From the NCBI GenBank assembly GCA_036641735.1, contig JAVWEG010000027.1, forward strand, positions 1-27,465: a DNA stretch of 27,465 bases, written 5' to 3'. Each line of letters opens with the position of its first letter. Within the stretch, counting starts at the first letter, position 1. The notes under the pieces were generated by a model, which made no database searches, was not told the origin of the DNA, and worked only from the letters and a program-made list of their open reading frames with translations. The position numbers and the translations under genes are program-made. Below are positions 1 to 5,388 of the stretch, one piece after another. This DNA is from JAGPHI01 sp036641735 (lineage in GTDB: Bacteria; Bacillota; Clostridia; Oscillospirales; Ruminococcaceae).

Positions 1-10
1 CTGCAAGCCA

Positions 11-110
11 CCTTTTAGGTTATTATAACATAACCGCAGCTTTAGCTGCGCCACAACAAAACCACTTCTGTGGTTTTGAATGTTTCAATCTTTGAGGTTA
101 TTATACCATA
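11..110. repeat. diverged 22-bp direct repeat pair in the noncoding left edge
   Basis: Positions 11-32 and 89-110 match at 19 of 22 bases, 78 bp apart, sharing the core AGGTTATTATA. The first copy contains an odd palindrome, GTTAT-T-ATAAC (19-29), which the second copy has partly lost. Read on the minus strand both copies show TATAAT. No ORF covers the region. It could be a duplicated operator or promoter, or leftover repeat DNA; function unknown. Confidence 0.45.
35..77. other. two small adjacent hairpins
   Basis: CGCAGC (35-40) pairs with GCTGCG (45-50) over a TTTA loop. AAAACCAC (58-65) pairs with GTGGTTTT (70-77) over TTCT. They lie between the two direct-repeat copies. They may end a transcript entering from beyond the left edge, but neither is followed by a long T run on the plus strand. 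On the minus strand the second hairpin ends in GTGGTTTT then GTTGTGG. A third small inverted repeat, GCGAA/TTCGC, sits at 125-140. Confidence 0.4.
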
Positions 111-219
111 TTTCTACATCTTATGCGAAACAAACTTCGCTAAATTATACTACCAAATTTATCTTAATTATGGTATGCTATTACAGTGAAAAAGAAGAAT
201 TTAGAAAAAAGGTGACAAT

Positions 220-1044
220 TTGATTATACCCGATATCGCTTTTACTCACGGCGGACGTTTCCACGCAGATGATGTATTTAGTGCGGCTTTGCTGCAATTA
301 TGTAATCCTAAAATAAAAATAGAGCGTGGGTTTACCGTTCCCGAAAATTATAACGGACTTGTATTTGACATTGGCGGCGGCGAATTTGACCATCATTCAT
401 CAAGCTCTCCTGTGCGCTCAAATGGCATTAAATATGCTGCATTTGGGCTATTGTGGCGCGCGCTTGGCGCAGAGTTTTTGCCTGCCGATGAAGTGCTGCG
501 CTTCGACGAGCATTTTATTGCACCGCTAGACCTTGATGACAACACAGGCTGCGGCAATCAGCTGGCAAGCGTGATAAGCGCATTTAATCCCTCTTGGGAC
601 GAGAGCCTTAATCCCGATGCCTGTTTTGCACGAGCTGTAAGCCTTGCCAAAGAAATGCTGCACCAAAAGCTCAAAGCTACAAATGCCATTTTACGCGCCA
701 AAACAATAGTGGAGGATGCTTATAAAATAAGCGTTGACGGCACAATTATTTTAGATTGCTATGCGCCCTGGAAATCCACTATTATCCCACATAAGGAAAT
801 TTTATTTGTTATTTACCCTTCACAGCGCGGTGGATATTGTGCGCAGTGCGTGCAAGAAAGCTTCGCTTCTAAAGCCTTGCGCTGTCCGTTTCCCGAGGAA
901 TGGGCAGGCAAAGAAAACAGTGAGCTGCAAGCCGTAAGCGAAATAGACGGCTTGTTATTTTGCCACGCAGGCCGTTTTCTTATCACAGGCAATACCCTTG
1001 ATGATGTGAAATCCGCTTGCCAAAAGGCGATGAGCGCTCGATGA
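220..1044 (+). CDS. MYG1 family metal-dependent hydrolase/exonuclease-like protein
   Basis: Likely a cytosolic MYG1 (UPF0160) protein, a DHH-phosphoesterase relative. Eukaryotic MYG1 is reported to be a 3'-5' RNA exonuclease; the bacterial role is unsettled. Visible motifs are HGGRFHADD (residues 10-18), D50, the DHH triad (57-59) and a downstream DLDD cluster (104-107), all candidate metal ligands. At 274 residues it is near the short end of the family. The start is a TTG at 220 preceded by AAAGGTG about 6 nt upstream; no better in-frame ATG gives the full N-terminal motif. Its stop overlaps the next gene's ATG (ATGA), so the two are translationally coupled. I found no clear sigma-A promoter in the 219 upstream bases. 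Confidence 0.85.
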   Translation: MIIPDIAFTHGGRFHADDVFSAALLQLCNPKIKIERGFTVPENYNGLVFDIGGGEFDHHSSSSPVRSNGIKYAAFGLLWRALGAEFLPADEVLRFDEHFIAPLDLDDNTGCGNQLASVISAFNPSWDESLNPDACFARAVSLAKEMLHQKLKATNAILRAKTIVEDAYKISVDGTIILDCYAPWKSTIIPHKEILFVIYPSQRGGYCAQCVQESFASKALRCPFPEEWAGKENSELQAVSEIDGLLFCHAGRFLITGNTLDDVKSACQKAMSAR

Positions 1045-1295
1045 ATTATGTGTATATAATGCAATGCTCCGACGGCACATTATACACAGGCTGGACCACG
1101 GATATCGAAAAGCGCCTTATCACACATAATAGCGGTAAAGGCGCTAAATACACACGCTCGCGCTTGCCTGTAAAGCTAGTATATAAAGAGCAGCTTGCCA
1201 CTAAAAGCGAAGCGCTTAAAAGAGAGCTTGCCATCAAGAAAATGACAAAGCTGCAAAAATCAGCATTAATAAATACCGATTTAAATAAATGCTGA
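1041..1295 (+). CDS. GIY-YIG nuclease domain protein (UPF0213/YhbQ type)
   Basis: An 84-residue protein that is essentially a single GIY-YIG domain. It shows YVYIM (3-7), YTG (15-17), the catalytic-type arginine R25 and a RELAIKK helix carrying the likely catalytic Glu62, the pattern of the UPF0213 subfamily. These small proteins are presumed structure-selective DNA endonucleases, but the cellular role is not established. ATG 1041 was chosen over an upstream in-frame TTG at 1017 because it overlaps the stop of the preceding MYG1 gene as ATGA and begins right at the domain. A pair of intrinsic terminators follows directly. Confidence 0.87.
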   Translation: MNYVYIMQCSDGTLYTGWTTDIEKRLITHNSGKGAKYTRSRLPVKLVYKEQLATKSEALKRELAIKKMTKLQKSALINTDLNKC

Positions 1296-1317
1296 TTTAA
1301 TTAAATCGGTATTTATT
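1268..1317. terminator. long AT-rich hairpin at the end of the GIY-YIG gene
   Basis: A 17-bp perfect stem, 1268-1284 with 1301-1317. Its 5' arm lies inside the last codons of the GIY-YIG gene and a TTAATTAA sits at the apex. It works with the next hairpin as a double terminator. Confidence 0.65.
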
Positions 1318-1320
1318 TTA

Positions 1321-1350
1321 CAAGGCAGCCATTAAAATATGGCTGCCTTG
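1321..1350. terminator. bidirectional intrinsic terminator between convergent genes
   Basis: Perfect 12-bp GC-rich stem, CAAGGCAGCCAT (1321-1332) with 1339-1350, loop TAAAAT. It is followed by TTTTGTATTT on plus and by TAAAATAAA on minus, so it can serve both the MYG1/GIY-YIG pair and the convergent MATE gene. Confidence 0.85.
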
Positions 1351-1358
1351 TTTTGTAT

Positions 1359-2699
1359 TTATTCTTTTGGTTTCCAGCTGCCTCTTTTGTAAAACACTAC
1401 CGTAATGCCTGTTGCAATTATCCACCCTAAAGGCCAAGATAGCCATATTCCCGTAGCTCCGAGATTGGTATTTGCCAAAATAAAAGCCAGTATTACGCGC
1501 AATATCAAATCTGCAAACGTAGCTATCATAAACGGGCGCATAGCTCCCGAGCCACGCAGCACCCCATCTGCCATAAGCTTTACGCAGATAAGCAGATAAA
1601 ACGGAGACACTATTTTAAGAAATTCCATTCCTACTGCCATAGCGCCTGCGCCTGCCGTTTTATCCATAAAAATATTCATCATCGCATTGCCAGCAAAAAA
1701 GTATATTAATACAAACGGAAGCGCTATTAAAAGCGCCATACCGATACCTGCTCTAAAGCCTTTTTCCACTCGTTTTACCTGCTTTGCGCCAATGTTTTGC
1801 GATGTAAAGGCGGATAAACTATTTCCTAGCGTGCTAAATCCGTTTATAGCAAAGGTGTTTAGCTTTACAGCCGCCGCATATCCTGCCACTACGTCCGAGC
1901 CAAATCCGTTTACAAGGCGCTGAATAAATAATCCGCCTACCGATATAAAGCTTTGCTGCAAGATACTCGGGATTGCTATGTACATTATGTTTTGCAATTG
2001 TTTTTTGGAAAACCGCGAGTATTTTTCTTCGCATTTTAATGTGCGCATACGCTTTGCAAGGCTTATTGCTGCCAAAAGTGAGGCTGCACCCTGACATATA
2101 AAAGTGGCCCAGGCTACACCCGATACACCCATATTAAACGCAGCTACAAATAAAATATCCATACCGATATTCGCAAGGGAAGAGCCTATCAAAAAATAAA
2201 GCGGTGTTTTACTGTCGCCGAGCGCTGTAAATATGCCTGTACAAATATTATAAAGGCATAAAAATACTAGCCCCATTATATAAATATTAAGATAAACAGC
2301 GGCATCTTTCATTATATTTTCCGGTGTGCCAAGCGCACGCAGCATAAGGCTTGCAGTGAATAATCCCACAGGTGTAAGTACCGCTACCCCTGTAAACATA
2401 GCTATAAAAGCCGTTGAAACGGAGCTTCTTAAAGCCTTTATGTCACGCGCGCCAAAAAGCCTGCTTATTATTACCGAAACTCCTATATTATATCCCGTGG
2501 CTATTGCCATAAAAATCATTGTAATAGGATACGATGCGCCCACCGCCGCAAGAGCATCTACCCCTGCAAATTTACCTGCCACCACACTGTCTGTAATATT
2601 ATATAATTGCTGAAAAATCACACTGCCGAGCATTGGCAATGTAAAACGGCGCAATAAAGCACTTGGCTCGCCGCAGGTCATATCTGTCATATCTGCCAT
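1359..2699 (-). CDS. MATE family efflux transporter
   Basis: A 446-residue polytopic inner-membrane protein with about 12 hydrophobic segments arranged as two six-helix halves, as in multidrug and toxin extrusion (MATE/NorM/DinF-type) Na+ or H+ antiporters. The N-terminal stretch QQLYNITDSVVAGKF (about 31-45), followed by a GASYPI segment, is typical of the Firmicutes MATE subgroup. The substrate cannot be read from sequence. The ATG at 2699 is preceded by AAAGGAGG at good spacing, and a clear sigma-A promoter lies upstream. The gene is divergent from the B12 riboswitch transcript and convergent with the GIY-YIG gene. Length is normal and nothing appears broken. Confidence 0.92.
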   Translation of the reverse strand: MADMTDMTCGEPSALLRRFTLPMLGSVIFQQLYNITDSVVAGKFAGVDALAAVGASYPITMIFMAIATGYNIGVSVIISRLFGARDIKALRSSVSTAFIAMFTGVAVLTPVGLFTASLMLRALGTPENIMKDAAVYLNIYIMGLVFLCLYNICTGIFTALGDSKTPLYFLIGSSLANIGMDILFVAAFNMGVSGVAWATFICQGAASLLAAISLAKRMRTLKCEEKYSRFSKKQLQNIMYIAIPSILQQSFISVGGLFIQRLVNGFGSDVVAGYAAAVKLNTFAINGFSTLGNSLSAFTSQNIGAKQVKRVEKGFRAGIGMALLIALPFVLIYFFAGNAMMNIFMDKTAGAGAMAVGMEFLKIVSPFYLLICVKLMADGVLRGSGAMRPFMIATFADLILRVILAFILANTNLGATGIWLSWPLGWIIATGITVVFYKRGSWKPKE

Positions 2700-2731
2700 T
2701 TGTTATGCCTCCTTTAGTATCACAAGAGCTA

Positions 2732-2761
2732 ATTATATTCTTTTTATATATCATTTTGCAA
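2732..2761 (-). promoter_or_regulatory. sigma-A promoter of the MATE gene
   Basis: Minus strand TTGCAA (2761-2756), 18-bp spacer, TATAAT (2737-2732). It lies about 33 bp upstream of the ATG and its AAAGGAGG site. Confidence 0.75.
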
Positions 2762-2779
2762 GTGCAGACAAAAATATAT

Positions 2780-2808
2780 TTGCCATATCTTTATTAACGT
2801 GGTATTAT
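2780..2808 (+). promoter_or_regulatory. sigma-A promoter of the B12-riboswitch transcript
   Basis: TTGCCA (2780-2785), 17-bp spacer, TATTAT (2803-2808), predicting a start near 2815, just ahead of the riboswitch. It is divergent from the MATE promoter. Confidence 0.75.
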
Positions 2809-2821
2809 AAATGCAACGAAT

Positions 2822-2925
2822 AAAATAGGTGTACAACATCGGGGAAGCAGGGTATAAGCCTGCACGGTTCCGCCACTGTGAAGCGCATTTTTGCGATAAG
2901 TCAGATTACCGAGTACACTTAAAAT
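2822..2925 (+). promoter_or_regulatory. cobalamin (B12) riboswitch
   Basis: The B12 box GCCACTGT (2872-2879) sits in the longer conserved string CACGGTTCCGCCACTGTG. It is followed by the expected AAGTCAGATTACC (2898-2910), close to the family's AAGUCAGGAUACC. GGTGTAC (2828-2834) and GTACACT (2913-2919) form the closing helix. GCAGG/CCTGC around 2848-2863 gives the P5-like hairpin. This is a recognisable class of riboswitch controlling cobalamin transport or synthesis, usually lowering expression when B12 is bound. It is followed by an intrinsic terminator before the DUF4430 gene, so control is probably by transcription attenuation. Exact ends are approximate. Confidence 0.92.
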
Positions 2926-2967
2926 CACGCTATTCACGAGAATGAATGCGCTTTAATATCTAAGATT

Positions 2968-3003
2968 AAGGCAGCGCTCATATTGTGAGTGCTGCCTTTT
3001 GTT
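2968..3003 (+). terminator. riboswitch-controlled intrinsic terminator (attenuator)
   Basis: AAGGCAGCGCTCA (2968-2980) pairs with TGAGTGCTGCCTT (2986-2998), 13 bp with one G-U, and is followed by TTGTTTG. It lies between the aptamer and the ribosome binding site of the DUF4430 gene. Upstream, 2945-2953 (AATGCGCTT) can pair either with 2881-2889 in the aptamer or, through GCGCT, with AGCGC in the terminator 5' arm, a plausible switching strand. Confidence 0.85.
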
Positions 3004-3030
3004 TGTAATATAATAAAAAGAGGAATAATA

Positions 3031-3432
3031 ATGGAAAAGAAAAAACTCAGCAAAAAAATAATTATTGCCATATCGGCATTAGTAGCGGCTGTAATATTGC
3101 TTGGCGGCGCTTATATGATATGGGGGCCAAAAGGCACTGTCGGCAATAAAACCATAGCAGTAAGCGTAGTGCTTGCAGACAAAAGCGCCACAGATTTTAT
3201 TGTTAAAACCGATGCCGAAATGCTTGGTGAAGCACTGCTGAATGAAAAGCTCGTTGAGGGTGAAATGGGCGAGTACGGTCTATTTATCACCACTGTAAAC
3301 GGTGTTACAGCCGATGCCGCTAAAAAAGAGTGGTGGTGCGTAACAAAAGACGGAGAAATGGTAAACACAGGTGCAGACACCACTCCTATCGCCGACAAGG
3401 ACAAATTTGAGCTAACTTTGTCTACTTACTAA
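3031..3432 (+). CDS. membrane-anchored DUF4430 (transcobalamin-like) protein, predicted corrinoid-binding
   Basis: 133 residues: a lysine-rich start, one transmembrane helix (about 9-31), then an extracellular DUF4430 domain (about 40-133) with the family's pattern of LGEALL, GLFITTVNGV, WWCVTKDGE and a closing GDxF-like KDKFELTL. DUF4430 resembles the C-terminal domain of eukaryotic transcobalamin and intrinsic factor. With a B12 riboswitch directly upstream and an ECF S component 1 bp downstream, a surface role in capturing cobalamin or other corrinoids is well supported, though inferred. There is no lipobox cysteine, so anchoring is by the uncleaved helix. ATG 3031 was chosen for the AAAAGAGG site 7-11 nt upstream; the ORF's earlier possible start lies inside the terminator. 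Confidence 0.85.
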   Translation: MEKKKLSKKIIIAISALVAAVILLGGAYMIWGPKGTVGNKTIAVSVVLADKSATDFIVKTDAEMLGEALLNEKLVEGEMGEYGLFITTVNGVTADAAKKEWWCVTKDGEMVNTGADTTPIADKDKFELTLSTY

Positions 3433-3433
3433 A

Positions 3434-3931
3434 ATGAAAGCAAAGCGTTTAGCTATCTCGGCACTGCTTACTGCAATACTGCTTACAGCGCAGGTAATGT
3501 TAGCATCTTTACCTAATATTGAGCTTGTCACTTTGCTGATAATACTATATACATTATGCTTTAAGCCTCGGCTTACATTATGCGCTGTCAGTGCATTTGT
3601 GCTGCTGGAAGGAATATTATATGGCTTTGGTATATGGTGGTTTAGCTGGATATACATTTGGGCGCTGCTTGTGTTACTTACCTATCTTATGCGCAATGTA
3701 AAATCTCATATCGCTTGGTGTGTATTTTCGGGCGCATTTGGGCTGTGCTTTGGCGCGCTATGCGCTATTCCTTCGCTGTTTGCAGGCGGATTTTATGCCG
3801 CCGTCAGCTATTGGTTTAACGGTATTCCGTTCGACATTGCGCATTGCGTAGGCAACACGCTTGCGATGATAATATTGTATAAGCCACTTCGCAAATGCTT
3901 TGAATTTTTATCTGCAAAATACTGCGAATAA
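3434..3931 (+). CDS. ECF transporter S component, predicted cobalamin/corrinoid specific
   Basis: 165 residues with about six hydrophobic segments and the N-terminal small-residue AxxxA pattern (RLAISALLTA, 5-14) that S components use to dock on the T component. Aromatic-rich GIWWFSWIYIW lies at 66-76. S components bind the vitamin; the energising ATPases and T subunit are not in this window, so this is a group II ECF S unit that must share a module encoded elsewhere. The start ATG lies 1 bp after the DUF4430 stop (TAAAATG) without a strong Shine-Dalgarno, implying translational coupling. Cobalamin specificity rests on the riboswitch and the DUF4430 partner rather than on a substrate motif. 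It is CbrT-like in role, but I would not assign the symbol. Confidence 0.85.
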   Translation: MKAKRLAISALLTAILLTAQVMLASLPNIELVTLLIILYTLCFKPRLTLCAVSAFVLLEGILYGFGIWWFSWIYIWALLVLLTYLMRNVKSHIAWCVFSGAFGLCFGALCAIPSLFAGGFYAAVSYWFNGIPFDIAHCVGNTLAMIILYKPLRKCFEFLSAKYCE

Positions 3932-3938
3932 TATTATT

Positions 3939-4694
3939 TTAAATATTAACCGTAAGCCCTACAGGGCAATGGTCGGAGCCGAATATATCTGTATAGATAT
4001 CGGCTTCGGCTATTTTTTGTGCCAAAATATCCGACACTATAAAATAATCTATGCGCCACCCTGCGTTATTTGCGCGAGCATTGCGCATATAGCTCCACCA
4101 GCTATAGCAAGACGGTTTATCGGGATAAAGTACGCGAAAGCTGTCTTTAAATCCGCTGTCCAAAAGAGCTTGCAGCTTATTTCGCTCTTCATCTGTAAAG
4201 CCTGCGCAGCCTCTGTTCGGCTTTGGGTTTTTAAGGTCGATATCATTGTGCGCCACATTTAAGTCTCCGCAATAAATCACAGGCTTTACAGCATTAAGAC
4301 GGCATAAATAATTGCGCAGCTCGTCCTCCCAGGTGCAGCGATAGCTTAGCCTTGTAAGCTCTGCTTGGCTATTTGGTGTATACACATTTACTAAGTAAAA
4401 ATTATCATATTCCAGCGTGATTGCGCGCCCCTCGTGGCTATGCTCCTCGGCATCTATGCCAAACACTGCGCTTATCGGCTTTACTTTCGTAAATACCGCT
4501 GTACCCGAATAGCCTTTTTTCTCTGCCGAGTTCCAATATTGATAATACCCCTCAGGCTCAAAGCTTGCTTGCCCGGGCTGCATTTTAGTTTCCTGTAAGC
4601 AAAATATATCGGCATTTAATTGCTCAAATGCTTCGCCAAATCCCTTTGTAAGCACAGAGCGAAATCCATTTACGTTCCAAGATATCAGTTTCAT
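3939..4694 (-). CDS. xth: exodeoxyribonuclease III (AP endonuclease)
   Basis: A 251-residue endonuclease/exonuclease/phosphatase-fold enzyme that cleaves DNA at abasic sites and removes 3' blocking groups in base excision repair. All the family's catalytic motifs are visible: NVNGFRS (8-13 region), metal ligand Glu35 in LQETKM, Tyr105, GDLN (143-146), WRIDYF with Asp216, and SDHCP with Asp241/His242. Length is normal for the ExoA/Xth group. The ATG is preceded by AAGGAGA. It converges with the B12 gene pair, only 7 bp separating the two stops and no obvious terminator between them. Its promoter overlaps the upstream spoVT terminator. Confidence 0.95.
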   Translation of the reverse strand: MKLISWNVNGFRSVLTKGFGEAFEQLNADIFCLQETKMQPGQASFEPEGYYQYWNSAEKKGYSGTAVFTKVKPISAVFGIDAEEHSHEGRAITLEYDNFYLVNVYTPNSQAELTRLSYRCTWEDELRNYLCRLNAVKPVIYCGDLNVAHNDIDLKNPKPNRGCAGFTDEERNKLQALLDSGFKDSFRVLYPDKPSCYSWWSYMRNARANNAGWRIDYFIVSDILAQKIAEADIYTDIFGSDHCPVGLTVNI

Positions 4695-4723
4695 CTGCTG
4701 TCTCCTTATATTGTTTTACCTTT

Positions 4724-4752
4724 ATTATAACGGCTATACAAAGCAATAGCAA
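4724..4752 (-). promoter_or_regulatory. sigma-A promoter of exonuclease III
   Basis: Minus strand TTGCTA (4752-4747), 17-bp spacer, TATAAT (4729-4724), about 30 bp from the ATG. The -35 lies within the 3' arm of the spoVT terminator stem. Confidence 0.65.
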
Positions 4753-4773
4753 GAAGCTGTAAAAGCTTCTTGC
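4748..4773 (-). terminator. intrinsic terminator of spoVT
   Basis: Perfect 11-bp stem, AGCAAGAAGCT (4748-4758) with AGCTTCTTGCT (4763-4773). On the minus strand it is followed by ATTGCTTTGTAT, a modest U-rich tail. It begins 8 bp past the spoVT stop and shares bases with the -35 of the next gene. Confidence 0.75.
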
Positions 4774-4781
4774 TAAATACA

Positions 4782-5309
4782 CTATTCTTCTAATTGTCGT
4801 GATATCAGTGCTGCCGTCATCTGTAAGCTGCGCATATCCGCTTCGTCGGTTTTTGCCCTGCGTTTATCCGAGATATACGAAGCGCTGCCGATTAAATCCC
4901 CCTGACACAATATAGGCACTATCGCATATGCGTAATCATCAGCATCTTTAGTAAGCTTTATCGGCTCTTGCACTCCCGAGGTAAACGGTATGCGCGCGCC
5001 CACCACCCTGCTATAGCTCTCTGTTGTCTCTTGCCCTATCAGCTTTAATGGGCTTGCCGCCACGATATGGTCTCTGTCGGATATTGCCGTTTGCAGCCCC
5101 GTTGCCTTGCTTAGCACCTCCGCACATTTTTGCGCCAAAGAATGAAGCTCTTTTAAATGGCTGTATTTTTTAAATATCACTTCGCCTGCATCACTTACAA
5201 ATATTTCTAATGGGTCGCCTACTCTTATCATTTGCGTGCGACGTATCTCTTTAGGTATTACCACACGTCCGAGATCATCAATTCTGCGCACTATTCCTGT
5301 AGCTTTCAT
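4782..5309 (-). CDS. spoVT: stage V sporulation protein T, AbrB-type regulator
   Basis: SpoVT is a forespore transcription regulator that modulates sigma-G genes and affects coat formation and germination. The protein has 175 residues, close to the 178 of the Bacillus protein. The N-terminal swapped-hairpin AbrB DNA-binding domain (1-50) has MKATGIVRRIDDLGR and the VIPKEIRR motif. A GAF-like regulatory domain (about 55-175) follows. The ATG at 5309 aligns with known SpoVT N-termini and has GGGAGG 9 nt upstream; an ORF extension to 5351 is not used. The leader is unusual: the Shine-Dalgarno lies in the 3' arm of a long hairpin whose loop contains a sigma-G-like -10. It lies downstream of the SGNH surface gene on the same strand. 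Confidence 0.95.
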   Translation of the reverse strand: MKATGIVRRIDDLGRVVIPKEIRRTQMIRVGDPLEIFVSDAGEVIFKKYSHLKELHSLAQKCAEVLSKATGLQTAISDRDHIVAASPLKLIGQETTESYSRVVGARIPFTSGVQEPIKLTKDADDYAYAIVPILCQGDLIGSASYISDKRRAKTDEADMRSLQMTAALISRQLEE

Positions 5310-5311
5310 AA

Positions 5312-5362
5312 AAATATCCCTCCCGTTACTTGATAATAGTATCTGTAACAAGAGGGATATTT
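5312..5362 (-). promoter_or_regulatory. long hairpin enclosing the spoVT ribosome binding site
   Basis: On the minus strand AAATATCCCTCTTGTTAC (5362-5345) pairs with GTAACGGGAGGGATATTT (5329-5312): 18 bp, 16 Watson-Crick and two G-U. The 15-nt loop can add a GATA/TATC helix. The 3' arm holds the spoVT Shine-Dalgarno GGGAGG and runs into TTATG. It begins 27 bp after the SGNH stop, so it can act as that gene's terminator, as a mask over the spoVT ribosome site, or both. Confidence 0.8.
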
Positions 5363-5366
5363 ATAC
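5337..5366 (-). promoter_or_regulatory. candidate sigma-G promoter of spoVT
   Basis: Minus strand GTATA (5366-5362), an 18-bp spacer and GATACTA (5343-5337). The sigma-G consensus is GHATR-N18-CATWHTA, so this matches at 11 of 12 positions, missing only the weakly conserved first C. spoVT is a known sigma-G target in Bacillus. The -10 lies in the loop of the hairpin, so the start would fall near 5330 and the transcript would lack the hairpin's 5' arm. Confidence 0.6.
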
Positions 5367-5388
5367 ATTTATTTTAAGCTGATTTGCA

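Noticed and set aside
1..219. CRISPR array or tracrRNA at the left edge
   Set aside because: Only two diverged 22-bp copies are present, with no regular repeat-spacer pattern and no cas gene in view.
3111..3404. minus-strand ORF over the DUF4430 gene
   Set aside because: Its Ser/Ala-rich product is the typical antisense translation of the real gene.
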